Positions 8,590 through 18,161 of a stretch of 64,000 nucleotides of DNA are shown here, in pieces (positions within the stretch are counted from its first letter, which is position 1; each line of letters opens with the position of its first letter). The DNA comes from UBA1351 sp963677885 (GTDB lineage: Bacteria; Bacillota; Clostridia; Lachnospirales; Vallitaleaceae): the NCBI GenBank assembly GCA_963677885.1, contig OY782500.1, positions 2,356,001-2,420,000 of the forward strand, read 5' to 3'. The position numbers and the translations under genes are program-made. The notes under the pieces were generated by a model, which saw nothing but the letters and a program-made list of their open reading frames with translations, did not search any database and was not told the origin of the DNA.

Positions 8590-9443
8590 TATACAAGCCC
8601 CCTTCCGGTCACCTTAATGAAGATTTCTTCAAGAGTAGCCTCCTTGGTGTGCATGGTTTGAATATCATAATTGCCGATAACGTCTTGAAGTTTCTTCTTA
8701 TCTTCAAGGTCAATGGTTGAGAAGGATTCCTTCTTCACTTCACCATCTTTGATATACTCCACTTCAACCAGATGTTCACCATATTGAAGTTTTAGGTTTT
8801 TCGGTGAGTCAATTAACTTAATATCTCCGTCGACGATAAATGCAACCCTGTCACAAAGCTCATCGGCAATATACATGTTGTGGGTAGTAAGGAATACGGT
8901 TACACCCTTCTTGTTTTCAGCACGAATAATGTCTTTAATGTCAGCTGCAATTGATGGGTCAAGGCCTGTTGTAGGCTCATCCAGGAACCAAAGGCTTGGG
9001 TTATTGATCATGGATCTGGCAAAAGTCAAACGGTGCTTCATACCTTTTGAAAATTCACCGGCTCTTATTTTGCCTTTATCTCCAAGACCTACAAGGTCCA
9101 AAAGCTCTTGTGGATCTCTGGTTTCCACATCAAAAAGCTTACGGTAGAAATCCAGGTTTTCATAGGCAGTCATTTTAGAGTATACGTTGGACTGCTCAAA
9201 AGACATGCCAATCTGATTGAACATTTCGTTTTTAATATGTTTGACATCATATCCTGCTACCTCAACCTGGCCATCTTGTAACTGGAGCAGACCTGTCAGA
9301 ATACCTTGTGTTGTAGATTTTCCGGCGCCACTTGGTCCCAAGAAACCAAAAACTTCACCTTCAGCAACTTCAAAATTTACATCTTTGACAGCATACTTGC
9401 CGTCTTTGTTATAGGAATGGTTCAAGCCTTTAACTTTAATCAT
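8589..9443 (-). CDS. ABC transporter ATP-binding protein (module 2)
   Basis: Cytoplasmic ATPase of 284 residues driving the two permeases that follow. Walker A GPSGAGKST, Q-loop, signature LSLF-equivalent region FSKGMKHRL, Walker B LWFLDEPTTGLD and the H-loop histidine in TTHNMY are all present. The ATG at 9443 has AAGGAGG five bases upstream; a start six codons earlier lacks one. About 75 bases separate it from the preceding permease gene, the largest gap in the operon, so it may have some extra control. Confidence 0.9.
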   Translation of the reverse strand: MIKVKGLNHSYNKDGKYAVKDVNFEVAEGEVFGFLGPSGAGKSTTQGILTGLLQLQDGQVEVAGYDVKHIKNEMFNQIGMSFEQSNVYSKMTAYENLDFYRKLFDVETRDPQELLDLVGLGDKGKIRAGEFSKGMKHRLTFARSMINNPSLWFLDEPTTGLDPSIAADIKDIIRAENKKGVTVFLTTHNMYIADELCDRVAFIVDGDIKLIDSPKNLKLQYGEHLVEVEYIKDGEVKKESFSTIDLEDKKKLQDVIGNYDIQTMHTKEATLEEIFIKVTGRGLV

Positions 9444-9518
9444 ATTATGCCTCCTTATCATAGCGGATCACACTTTTTTGGGTTCTTTCAATTGGTAAGC
9501 GCCGAAAGTCCCCATGAA

Positions 9519-10313
9519 TTATATATGTAAATCCCTTCTGGGATAAACAACATAGGTTACCAGTAATGAAACAAGTATAATACCTAATGAAATGAAAATA
9601 TATACTGGATCCAGTTCCAGTTCCCTCAGATATACTGAGGGTTCAAAATACTTGAATGGTGTTATATACTTGAGATTCTCAAGCTCCTTCTTAAAGCCGA
9701 TGGCAATACTGACAAAATAGAGAAACATAAGGAGTCCCATTGAATAGGAACCGGATTTCTTATACCGTTTCATGACTGAGGATAGCAACATACCGATACT
9801 CATGAAGATCATCATCACGATAAACTGACTAACAAACATAAGCCACATAAAGGTATTAAAATCAGCCATTTTGTCGTACTGGGTTGTTACTGCATAAAGC
9901 TGACCGATCATGGAAACATCCATGGCCAAACATAAGAGAACTGCAGCAATGAGCTTGGCTGTTATGGCCCTGTATCTTGATATTGGCAGAGTCATAAAAA
10001 ACTCAGCTGTCTTATCTCTCTCTTCTTTGGCAATAATGGAAGCACCAAGAAGACCGGCATAAATGCCTAAAAGCAGAACAAAATACACACTGGCAATGGA
10101 GAAATATCCACTAACTGTTGTTAGGTTGGCAGCACTCATGGAAAAGGCATCCAGTAGCTGCTGGGGCATCATCTCAATAACTTCAGCCATATCCGGATTG
10201 TCATAATAGGCGGAAAATTCTGATGTCATGGATATGATAAACAAAAATATACACACATTCCATATGATAAAGGACTTCAAATGAGCTCTAAGCTCTCTTT
10301 TCACAATATTCAT
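9519..10313 (-). CDS. ABC-2 family permease (module 1, second permease)
   Basis: A 264-residue membrane protein with about six helices. The N-terminus KRELRAHLKSFIIW and the loop KEERDKTAEFFMTLPISR are typical of Clostridial and Bacillus ABC-2 permeases of the bacitracin/nisin-type self-protection or lipid-export class. GAGGAGGTGACCT precedes the ATG. It is similar in plan to the preceding gene (10331-11134), with which it likely forms a membrane pair served by the ATPase at 11143-12015. Confidence 0.83.
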   Translation of the reverse strand: MNIVKRELRAHLKSFIIWNVCIFLFIISMTSEFSAYYDNPDMAEVIEMMPQQLLDAFSMSAANLTTVSGYFSIASVYFVLLLGIYAGLLGASIIAKEERDKTAEFFMTLPISRYRAITAKLIAAVLLCLAMDVSMIGQLYAVTTQYDKMADFNTFMWLMFVSQFIVMMIFMSIGMLLSSVMKRYKKSGSYSMGLLMFLYFVSIAIGFKKELENLKYITPFKYFEPSVYLRELELDPVYIFISLGIILVSLLVTYVVYPRRDLHI

Positions 10314-10330
10314 AGGTCACCTCCTCACAA

Positions 10331-11134
10331 TTACAGGGAATGGATATTCCGTTTGTTGTATAGAATATAGGTACCGACAATGGATAAGAGTATTACCGCG
10401 ATACTGATCAGGGCCACTGACCAATGATACGCTCCATTACCCAATATATATCCAGGTTCAAAGTGATAAAAAGGTGAAATAATCCCTAAGGTATCACTGT
10501 CTAAAATACTGGCTACCGCATTGAGCATATAGGTTCCAAAAGCCACCGCTACTGAAAAACTAAGGACACTGCGAACCTTCTTCAGTGATACAGACACCAG
10601 CATGGAAAAAGTCATAAATACAAGTTGGAAATAAAAATTACTTAAAAGCAGCAGGATAATATCTTTTATCTCATATGGTTTGCCGTCATTAAAAAGTTCT
10701 AGGGAAAGGATAGTTCCTCCCCAGGTTGCAGCATTGGTAACCAGCAGAGCCGTATAGGCGGCAAGAAACTTAGTCAAGAGAATCTTGTTTCTGGAAACCG
10801 GCTTACTCATGAGGAAATCTGCTGTTAGTTCTCTTTCTTCCACTGATAGGAAAGAGAATCCATAATTACAGGCCTGGATGGCTAAACACAGTTGGATAAA
10901 GGTGTAAACAAAAACCAGGAATCCCGGCACTGTTGCCAAGGATAATCCACTGGCCATACCAAAGGCATGTAATAACTCTTCAGGATAGTTTTCCAGCATC
11001 TTGTCCATAAAAGCCACATTGGATCCGAATGTCGGGTAAAAAGACATAAAGATAATCAAGAGTCCAATAATGGACAAGGACCATATTAAAATAGATCTCA
11101 CGTAGGTTTTGCTTTCGTAAATATATATATTCAT
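10331..11134 (-). CDS. ABC-2 family permease (module 1, first permease)
   Basis: A 267-residue permease with about six helices and the cytoplasmic loop VEERELTADFLMSKPVSRNK, closely paralleling SRYR-type loops of the next gene. The gene starts eight bases after the ATPase stop and ends 17 bases before the next permease, so all three are co-transcribed. The substrate is unknown. Confidence 0.83.
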   Translation of the reverse strand: MNIYIYESKTYVRSILIWSLSIIGLLIIFMSFYPTFGSNVAFMDKMLENYPEELLHAFGMASGLSLATVPGFLVFVYTFIQLCLAIQACNYGFSFLSVEERELTADFLMSKPVSRNKILLTKFLAAYTALLVTNAATWGGTILSLELFNDGKPYEIKDIILLLLSNFYFQLVFMTFSMLVSVSLKKVRSVLSFSVAVAFGTYMLNAVASILDSDTLGIISPFYHFEPGYILGNGAYHWSVALISIAVILLSIVGTYILYNKRNIHSL

Positions 11135-11142
11135 ATCATCAC

Positions 11143-12015
11143 CTACTTGTAATAGTGCATAAAGATTTCTTCCAAGGTCGGTTCTTCAATGAGAAGGTCC
11201 TTGACCTCTTTGGAACTTATAGCTTTTGTCATCGTATTGATATCGCCCTTGTAGTAAAACTTCAATTCATCCTGATTCAGCTTAACTTCTGTACAGCCTT
11301 CCATGACAAAATCTGCTTCCTTTATGTCCTTGCCACGAATGGTTATTTTCTTATAGTTGTCTTCTCTAAGAGCAGCAATTTGTTCTACCCGAACGATTGA
11401 GCCATCTTTAATAATGGCCACCCTATTACAAAGCTGTTGTACTTCTGCAAGGATATGGGAGGAAAAGAATACCGTTGCTCCCTTTTTATTCTCCTCTGCT
11501 ATGATGTCAAAAAACTTCTGTTGCATGAGGGGGTCCAGACCACTGGTGGGTTCATCCAATATAATCAACTTAGGTGAATGAAGCAGGCCTTGGACGATAC
11601 CGACTTTTTTCTTATTACCATAAGACAAGTCCTCAATCCTTCTGGAAAGGTCCAGTTCCATAATATCAGCCAACTCTTTAATTCTCTCGCTGCAGTCCTT
11701 TTTATAGAAGGAGGCTGAATAATTCAAAAGGTCCTTGACCTTCATTTTGTCATAATAAAATACTTCTGAAGGTAGATATCCAATATCTTTACGAATCTCA
11801 GGTCCATACTTGATACAGTCTTTGCCAAAAATATTTGCTGATCCTTTTGTAGGGAATATAAGTCCTAAAAGGGTCCGAATTGTTGTCGATTTTCCGGCTC
11901 CGTTGGGTCCGATGAATCCGAAAATTTCACCTTCTTCAATGGTAAAACTAACGTCTTCAATCCCTTTGACCTTTCCATAATATTTTGTCAAATTCTTAAT
12001 CTCAATTACACTCAT
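11143..12015 (-). CDS. ABC transporter ATP-binding protein (module 1)
   Basis: ATPase of 290 residues. Walker A GPNGAGKSTT, signature LSYGNKKKVG, Walker B LIILDEPTSGLDP and the H-loop in FFSSHIL are intact. The C-terminal extension of about 70 residues is typical of drug- or bacteriocin-exporter ATPases. It follows the TetR gene by 33 bases and leads the first exporter module of the operon. Confidence 0.9.
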   Translation of the reverse strand: MSVIEIKNLTKYYGKVKGIEDVSFTIEEGEIFGFIGPNGAGKSTTIRTLLGLIFPTKGSANIFGKDCIKYGPEIRKDIGYLPSEVFYYDKMKVKDLLNYSASFYKKDCSERIKELADIMELDLSRRIEDLSYGNKKKVGIVQGLLHSPKLIILDEPTSGLDPLMQQKFFDIIAEENKKGATVFFSSHILAEVQQLCNRVAIIKDGSIVRVEQIAALREDNYKKITIRGKDIKEADFVMEGCTEVKLNQDELKFYYKGDINTMTKAISSKEVKDLLIEEPTLEEIFMHYYK

Positions 12016-12048
12016 TTCTTACCTCCCGGAATACTTCCTGGTTGCAAA

Positions 12049-12669
12049 TTACTTGTAAAAGGTTGCTTTTAACATGTCCAAATATTGGTCCAATTCGGCC
12101 TTTAGGCCATCTACATCCAGTTTACCGGTCGATTGCCAAACCGCAATCATACCTTCTGCAAACTTCTCAACTGTCCACTGGGTAATATTCAAGGCCTTCT
12201 GAATATCTACCCCTTGTCTAAAGAGACTGAAATCCACATTCTCTTGATAAAAACGTTGATAAAAATTAGGAGCCAATTCATCAGCTATTAACTTTAATTC
12301 ATCAAAGGTTTTATTGGCATAAAACCCCTTGGTAAAATCAATAATACCCGGATATCTCATAAACAGCCTAATCTTATATTCAGTTACTCCTGCAATTCGG
12401 CCTAATAAGTCACCATTTTCAAAATCCACATGATCCAAAACATCTTTCATAGTCCTGTTGAGCCAGAAATCCACCATATAATCGTATATGGCTTGTTTAT
12501 TGTTGAAATAGTGATATAAGAGCCCTTTTGAAATACCTGCTTCCCTAACGATGACATTGGTAGAAGCCTTTTCAAAGGAGTTAAGTCCGAATTCTTTCAT
12601 AGCCGCATTGATGAGGGCTATCCTTTTATCAGGGTCCATTTTTTCCAGTATATCTTCCACGATGTTCAT
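12049..12669 (-). CDS. TetR/AcrR-family repressor of the ABC operon
   Basis: Transcriptional repressor of about 206 residues, first gene of the seven-gene operon. The N-terminal helix-turn-helix reads TNVIVREAGISKGLLYHYFNN, a close match to the family; the rest is the ligand-binding helical domain. AGGAGG lies very close to the ATG at 12669, so an in-frame GTG or a later ATG (MDPDKR) could also be used. Two copies of GGTCACTGACC and a third half-site pair lie across its promoter, so it very likely represses itself and the exporters. Confidence 0.88.
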   Translation of the reverse strand: MNIVEDILEKMDPDKRIALINAAMKEFGLNSFEKASTNVIVREAGISKGLLYHYFNNKQAIYDYMVDFWLNRTMKDVLDHVDFENGDLLGRIAGVTEYKIRLFMRYPGIIDFTKGFYANKTFDELKLIADELAPNFYQRFYQENVDFSLFRQGVDIQKALNITQWTVEKFAEGMIAVWQSTGKLDVDGLKAELDQYLDMLKATFYK

Positions 12670-12728
12670 CACCTCCTAAATTTATTATATATGTATAACT
12701 ATCTAATTCACATACTACTGACTATCCG

Positions 12729-12802
12729 GGTCACTGACCAAGAGGGTCACTGACCAACCTGGTCTATAAATTCATTATACTCCCACCGACCCGTTTGGTC
12801 AA
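12729..12802 (-). promoter_or_regulatory. Promoter and TetR operators of the ABC operon
   Basis: On the minus strand TTGACC (12797-12802), a 17-base spacer and TATAAT (12774-12779) form a near-consensus promoter. Downstream, the palindrome GGTCA-C-TGACC occurs at 12729-12739 and 12745-12755, 16 bases apart. A further inverted pair GACC-n5-GGTC overlaps the -35 box. Repeats across a promoter next to a TetR gene fit autorepression; the binding itself is inferred. Confidence 0.82.
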
Positions 12803-13003
12803 CGAAAATCTTAATCCTATAGTTTTTGTTACTATATTACGAATTTCCTCTTTGCAACTGCATTGTACTAAAGGAAAACAAAAAAACTCCGATATATGAA
12901 TATATGGCTATTTAGGGGTAATAATGTATGGGCACTTCATACTTATTTCCAAGACTAAACAACTGCATATCAAAATACATCATTGACTGAAAAGGAGTAT
13001 TTT

Positions 13004-14605
13004 ATGTACAATGAGTTTTTTTCCAATGAGTATTTTTGTCTTGCAGAAAATGAAGGACTCGTTTTCATTAAAGTCACACGTTCTGGTTACGATATCAATG
13101 ATTTCAAAACAATCATCGACGAACATCCACGGCTGATGTTGACTAAAATTGTTGCTCTTAGAAGCGCAATTACGCAAGTCATTAATACTCACATCGAAAT
13201 CGGCACCTATCTGGAAATCATCGACATCACGGTTTCAAAAGACAAACTTCAGGCTTTCGCTACCATTAACTTAACTCCGGCACAATTCAAGGACACTGAC
13301 AAGGATAAATTAAGAGATCTGATTCTAGCCTTGGCTGCCAAAGAAAACATTATCTACGGCCTTAATGTTCCTTCCATCATGAAGAATATGGAAGCTGTCA
13401 AGACATTTCCAATTGCAGCAGGGGACCCTCCCCTTCATGGTCATGATGCTGTCATTACACTTTATGAGCTTAGCGAGAAGAAGCCAACCCTGGTTGAAAA
13501 CGGCAATGTCAATCATTATGAACTAAATCTAATCAACAAAGTAGAGGCCGGTCAGTGGCTTGGAGAGAGGATTGAGCCCAGCGAGGGCATCCCGGGCAGG
13601 TCTGTCTATGGAGACATTATTAAGGCTTCAAAGGGTAAACAGGAACGTTTGATTTATGACCAGAAGTCCATCCAGGCAACTCTCCATTCCGACCAAGGCA
13701 AGACCATATTGACAGCAAAACGTATGGGAGCAGCTGTATATGAAAACGGCATTCTCACCGTCTGCAACTACCTTGAAATTGATGGAAAGGTCTCTTTTGA
13801 AACTGGAAATGTTGATTTTGACGGATATGTGGATATCAAAGACAATATCGAAGATAACTTCAGTGTCTGTGCTGATCAGGACATTCAGGTTCTTGGTGAC
13901 CTGGGTCTAGGTGCAGTGGCCTGCGTAGAAAGCCGGGAAGGCGATATCTATATTCGAGGTGGCATTGCCGGTAAGGGTAAGGCTGAAATTATCTGCCAGG
14001 GTAATCTCTATACCAAGTTCGCCTCTGACTGTACCATTACCTGTGGCGGTACCGTCCATGTGGGTTACTATCTGATGAATGCCAACATCAAAGCCAAAGA
14101 AGTCATCCTGGCCTCTCCAAACAGCAGAATCATTGGTGGGCATATTGAAGCGGAAATCCGTGTTCTAGCCAGTGAAATCGGTTCAAAATCAGAAGTCCTG
14201 ACCAAAATCAGTATTCGTGGTTTTTCAAGAAATGATATTCTCACTGAGTATGCCCAGCTGGACACTACTTTGATCAAACTTACTGAAATGATTGATTTAC
14301 TCAAGAATAAAATTTCCAGGTACTTGGATTCCGACCTAATTCTAAGTGAAAAGGAAGCTAAGGAACTGTCGACACTAGAAGAAGACTATATCAAAGCCCA
14401 GAAATCACTGAAAGTATACAGTAAACGAAAAAAGGACTACAACGGTTATCTAAAAACCAAAGGAGAAGGCGAAGTTAAAGCGGTTAAGTGTATGCATCCC
14501 AACATTATGATTATGTTAAACGATGATATGACCCTGAATGCCAAACGACGAGGAGCCGGTATTTCCTACTATTTGAGTAAGGGCGCCATATGCAATGATG
14601 AATAA
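13004..14605 (+). CDS. FapA family protein (DUF342, flagellar assembly protein A)
   Basis: Cytoplasmic protein of 533 residues with an N-terminal variable region and a central DUF342 beta-helix: many glycine-rich turns such as GNVDFDGYVDIKDNI, VLGDLGLG and GDIYIRGGIAGKGKAEI, then a coiled-coil-like segment (about 415-490) and a short C-terminal tail. Bacterial relatives help polar flagellar assembly or organise polymers at the membrane, but no flagellar gene lies nearby. The start at 13004 follows AAAGGAG by seven bases. Expression is divergent from the TetR operon. Confidence 0.85.
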   Translation: MYNEFFSNEYFCLAENEGLVFIKVTRSGYDINDFKTIIDEHPRLMLTKIVALRSAITQVINTHIEIGTYLEIIDITVSKDKLQAFATINLTPAQFKDTDKDKLRDLILALAAKENIIYGLNVPSIMKNMEAVKTFPIAAGDPPLHGHDAVITLYELSEKKPTLVENGNVNHYELNLINKVEAGQWLGERIEPSEGIPGRSVYGDIIKASKGKQERLIYDQKSIQATLHSDQGKTILTAKRMGAAVYENGILTVCNYLEIDGKVSFETGNVDFDGYVDIKDNIEDNFSVCADQDIQVLGDLGLGAVACVESREGDIYIRGGIAGKGKAEIICQGNLYTKFASDCTITCGGTVHVGYYLMNANIKAKEVILASPNSRIIGGHIEAEIRVLASEIGSKSEVLTKISIRGFSRNDILTEYAQLDTTLIKLTEMIDLLKNKISRYLDSDLILSEKEAKELSTLEEDYIKAQKSLKVYSKRKKDYNGYLKTKGEGEVKAVKCMHPNIMIMLNDDMTLNAKRRGAGISYYLSKGAICNDE

Positions 14606-14676
14606 AAAGAAGAGCCAAATGATTCCTGTGATGTTAATTACATCTTTCTGAATCACTTGGCTTTTCTTTTTATTTC
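14605..14676. terminator. Bidirectional terminator between fapA and the GGDEF gene
   Basis: GAGCCAAATGATTC pairs with GAATCACTTGGCTT, flanked by A-rich sequence on the left and TTTTCTTTTTATTT on the right, so it can work for both convergent genes. It overlaps the last codons of the GGDEF gene. Confidence 0.88.
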
Positions 14677-15539
14677 TTATATTTTTCCCTATACATAATC
14701 TCATCAGCATCACGTATAAGGACATCTATGGTTGGGTGTTTGTCTTTATTATAGACCATGGTTCCATGACTGAAGGTCAATTTTTTGTCTTCCCCAATCA
14801 TGACAGGGACTCCTTTTATATGACGGATAATCTCTTCAACCTTGTCGATTTTTTGACCGAGAAAGACAATAAGAAATTCGTCGCCACCAAGCCGTATTAA
14901 ATAGGAGGACTCAGGTATAGCTTTCATAATAACATTTCTTAATTCCTTAAGGACCCGGTCTCCGGTAATGTGACCATACTCATCATTGACTTCCTTAAAG
15001 CGGTTGATATCAATGTAGGTCACTGCCACTTCTGTATCATCTTTTATATCAGTTTCAAGTTTATGAAGGCCACTTCGACGATTATGGGTATCTGTTAAGC
15101 TGTCATAACTGGCAAGATGCCTCAACTCTTCAAGATAGGTTTTTTCTTCTGTAATATCCCTTAGAACTCCAACAAAGTGAGGGTGACCAGTAAGATTGTT
15201 ATGCATCATAAGGCCATCGTGTTTAAACCAGAAAAGGTCCCCTTCTTTACCGTAGACCCGGAAAAGCAAATCCGTATGAGCGATTTCTCCCTTGGCCAGT
15301 TTTTCAACTTCAATCAGACTTTCCTGGAGATCACTAGGATTAAAGGTTTGATTCCTCTTCTCAAAGCTGTTCATCTCTTCTTTTGTATAGCCCATTTTTT
15401 CTACCAGGTTATCGCTTTGATTAGCTTCCCCGGTGGCCATATTGATATCAAAAAAATCGATGCCTGCAATTTCATGAGCAGCCTTATACTTGGCAAGTTC
15501 AAATTCAAGTTCTTTAATTCGTCGCTTAAAATCTTCCAT
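14670..15539 (-). CDS. PAS-GGDEF diguanylate cyclase
   Basis: Soluble protein of 289 residues that probably makes cyclic-di-GMP. An N-terminal short coiled coil is followed by a PAS domain (about 20-130) ending in GVLRDITEEKTYLEEL, then a GGDEF domain with SYDSLTDTHNRR and an intact RLGGDEF motif. The inhibitory I-site RxxD expected five residues before GGDEF is absent (PESS there). It has no membrane segment. It probably heads the minus-strand direction alone; a 43-base gap separates it from the 113-residue gene upstream. Confidence 0.9.
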   Translation of the reverse strand: MEDFKRRIKELEFELAKYKAAHEIAGIDFFDINMATGEANQSDNLVEKMGYTKEEMNSFEKRNQTFNPSDLQESLIEVEKLAKGEIAHTDLLFRVYGKEGDLFWFKHDGLMMHNNLTGHPHFVGVLRDITEEKTYLEELRHLASYDSLTDTHNRRSGLHKLETDIKDDTEVAVTYIDINRFKEVNDEYGHITGDRVLKELRNVIMKAIPESSYLIRLGGDEFLIVFLGQKIDKVEEIIRHIKGVPVMIGEDKKLTFSHGTMVYNKDKHPTIDVLIRDADEIMYREKYKK

Positions 15540-15582
15540 AACGTCACCTTCATTTCATCATACAATAATGGTTACAGCCCGT

Positions 15583-15924
15583 TTAGCTTTGTCTGGAAAT
15601 TTTTATATATAAGTCGCCCTGACTCAGGCTGACCTCTGCTTCATCGACCATGGCACCTACCAGGTGAAGTTCATCATAGGAGTCATTTTCACCAACCAGT
15701 TGCCAGTAATATCCTTCGACTTCACTTTGTCTCGGATTATTCAGATTATGTCTGATCTTATCAATCAAAGTTTCTGAATAATGGCAGTTGCGGTGGATAA
15801 GGGTAATCTGAGTTTTCCCTGTCACCCGCTTAATATTCACATCAATATCTTCAGCTCCATTGGCAAGAAGCATGGTCATCAGTTCGTTGATAATCAAGGT
15901 TATTTTCTTCGTTTCATGCTGCAT
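15583..15924 (-). CDS. Unknown 113-residue protein coupled to DUF1576
   Basis: A small soluble protein I do not recognise. It is predicted to be alpha/beta, with NELMTMLLANGAEDIDVNIKR near the N-terminus, HRNCHYSETLIDKIR in the middle and a VSLSQGDLYIKI C-terminal strand. Its ATG overlaps the stop of the DUF1576 gene (TAATG), so the two are translationally coupled and likely work together. The lone NELMTMLLANGA stretch is faintly like a kinase ATPase-domain N-helix, but nothing decisive is seen. Confidence 0.6.
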   Translation of the reverse strand: MQHETKKITLIINELMTMLLANGAEDIDVNIKRVTGKTQITLIHRNCHYSETLIDKIRHNLNNPRQSEVEGYYWQLVGENDSYDELHLVGAMVDEAEVSLSQGDLYIKISRQS

Positions 15925-17198
15925 TATGCCCGCTCCTTCCTAAAAGCATCTACAACCGGAATAAGGACCCCGGCCACAATTCCTCCGGAAAATCCATTGT
16001 TATAGAGGTTGATACCTCCATGTATAATACCCACATTGGTAACCAGAATCATATGCATAACACCGGCAATGAATCCAATGACACCACCATATGAACCTGC
16101 AATAGGCGCCAGTGTGGTGGAAAACAATATGGATATGATGATCCCGGTAGAGCTTAAATCATAGTCAAAAAACATAGCAGTTGCTATAACACCTGCCATC
16201 ACAGGAATAATATTTCGCAGTTGCTTTCCGAAAGCAGCAAAGCCCATGACTGTAAAAATTCCTGCAAGCACCGGACCGTTAACGACACCACCAATAGCCA
16301 GTACATAAGCAAGACTGCCTAAACCTATTAAGGCCATGTTTAGGCAGGTCACACCGTATCCCACAAGGTAGGTGAAGTCAGTTACCAAACGACCCTTATA
16401 GCGAAAGGTCAGCTTAAGCTGGGCCAAGGCTTTAGGATTAAGGTAGAAAGCTATGACAAACAGGATGGCTATAACAAAGACAACCAAACCAATGATGACC
16501 CACTGATTTTCCTTCGATACAATATTGACCGGCTCAACCACCACACCAAAACTTCTCAGAAGGCTGGTAACAACTGTCCCAATAATCCCTGAAGTAAAAC
16601 CAATATTATAGAGATTAAATCCATCATGAAACTTCATCATATGGGAAGATAAGGGAACGATAACAAAGCCAATAAAGATCCCCATAATCAGGGCCATAAT
16701 GAAAGCTGAAACCGGATGAAGAATGCCACTAAAACTAATTTCACTGATTAATGGTGATAAGGCAGTCCCGAACATCATGACAATCAAAACTTCCTTAAAG
16801 GATACCCTTTGGTATTTAGCATATAGATAACCACCAATATAGATAGGCAATATGTTATAAACATTTTTCCCAAAGAAGGAAAAACCAATCAGGGTAAAAA
16901 AAGCAGCAATCAAAACACCATTAATTTTTAAGTCATACTTATAAATGAAGAAGAGATTGATAAAACCAACGATAGCCACATTGATTAAACTGGCTCCAAT
17001 TCCTCCAACCTCAAGAAAATCTGTCAGTAAAATCGTCGGCGCCAACATAATCTCTTTAAGTCCCAGGACAAGAGCATCTATCCCTTCAAACCATATACCA
17101 TATACAAGACCTGTCAATAGAAATATGGTAGGCAGTAACCAGAATACTTTTAACTGTTGTGGTCTGCCGACTCTTTTTTCATTCCATTGAAAATCCAA
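15924..17198 (-). CDS. DUF1576 domain-containing membrane protein
   Basis: A 424-residue polytopic membrane protein with roughly twelve helices. It shows an internal repeat: TAFGKNVYNILPIYIGG-like and AAFGKQLRNIIPVMAGV segments and a repeated GINLYNNGF/GFNLYNIGF motif, so the fold is probably two inverted or parallel halves, as in transporters. The start is TTG at 17198, supported by GAGGTG seven to eight bases upstream. Substrate unknown. Its stop overlaps the start of the 113-residue gene. Family call from recalled motifs. Confidence 0.72.
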   Translation of the reverse strand: MDFQWNEKRVGRPQQLKVFWLLPTIFLLTGLVYGIWFEGIDALVLGLKEIMLAPTILLTDFLEVGGIGASLINVAIVGFINLFFIYKYDLKINGVLIAAFFTLIGFSFFGKNVYNILPIYIGGYLYAKYQRVSFKEVLIVMMFGTALSPLISEISFSGILHPVSAFIMALIMGIFIGFVIVPLSSHMMKFHDGFNLYNIGFTSGIIGTVVTSLLRSFGVVVEPVNIVSKENQWVIIGLVVFVIAILFVIAFYLNPKALAQLKLTFRYKGRLVTDFTYLVGYGVTCLNMALIGLGSLAYVLAIGGVVNGPVLAGIFTVMGFAAFGKQLRNIIPVMAGVIATAMFFDYDLSSTGIIISILFSTTLAPIAGSYGGVIGFIAGVMHMILVTNVGIIHGGINLYNNGFSGGIVAGVLIPVVDAFRKERA

Positions 17199-17305
17199 TA
17201 AAAATCACCTCATTTCTTAGCTCCATTATAAGGGCTCATGAGGTGATTCTCAACACTTACTTCATTTATTATCTTATTTCCACCTTTGTTCCAGTGGACT
17301 TCGAA

Positions 17306-18148
17306 TTAGGCTGCCTTCTTAAAAACCCGGCGACTAATCAAAAGGAAGAGTAGGATTGTAATATATCCACCAACAAGAACATCACTTAAGAAATGAGCTC
17401 CCAGCACAACACGGCTTAAGGCGGTTAGGGTTCCCCAGGTCAGCCCAAAATAGATGGCAGGTTTAACCCAGGCTTTATTAAGGGAAAAGAGAAACATACT
17501 GTAACCGATTGTTGCAAAACCATTGGCTGTGTGGCCAGATGGAAAGGACTTAAGTTCGTTATCACCGGTTGGCCCCTGAATCTGATACCAGTAATTAAAG
17601 CCTTCAATAGAATCGATGGAACGCATTCTTGGACGTGCCCAAAGAATCTTCAATACATTAACCAGAATGATTTCACCAAGCACCAATAAGATCATGGACC
17701 AGGCTGCCAATCGGAACTTTCTTATTTTTTCCTTATTGACTTTCAAGGCAAAAACCATAAGGCCGATAGCCAAAGCAAGACCAATAAGAAGACCAACAAG
17801 CAAAGCACTTTGTGGCATACCACTTTCAGTATGCTCAAAGACATACCCAATAGGTACGACAACAGTCATAAGGCTAAAAAGAAGTATAAGCAAAGGACTA
17901 AATATATGTACCAATATACTCATAATGCCCTTTCTGTCCTTACGGCTTCCATAAAGCAAGGTTACACTTAAAAGAATTCCTACATTTGCTGGCATTTCCC
18001 CAAAGAGATTAAAAAACTCCGCCCATATAGAATCCGGATTCACCAAATTTACTGAAATAGTATAATCGATTGTCCCCACAGCCAATATACCCATCAGAAT
18101 GACTAAAATCCCCAATACAATTGCATTAAATTTTTTTGTTAACACCAT
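17306..18148 (-). CDS. PAP2-family membrane phosphatase
   Basis: Membrane protein of 280 residues, probably a lipid phosphatase such as an undecaprenyl-diphosphate or phosphatidic acid phosphatase. The three catalytic motifs are present: KILWARPRMR, SFPSGHTANGF and SRVVLGAHFLSD. About six hydrophobic helices flank them. TAGGAGG lies a few bases before the ATG. The mRNA leader consists almost entirely of two tandem hairpin repeats (18162-18248) behind a good sigma-A promoter. The physiological lipid is not shown. Confidence 0.9.
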   Translation of the reverse strand: MVLTKKFNAIVLGILVILMGILAVGTIDYTISVNLVNPDSIWAEFFNLFGEMPANVGILLSVTLLYGSRKDRKGIMSILVHIFSPLLILLFSLMTVVVPIGYVFEHTESGMPQSALLVGLLIGLALAIGLMVFALKVNKEKIRKFRLAAWSMILLVLGEIILVNVLKILWARPRMRSIDSIEGFNYWYQIQGPTGDNELKSFPSGHTANGFATIGYSMFLFSLNKAWVKPAIYFGLTWGTLTALSRVVLGAHFLSDVLVGGYITILLFLLISRRVFKKAA

Positions 18149-18161
18149 TTCTACCTCCTAG

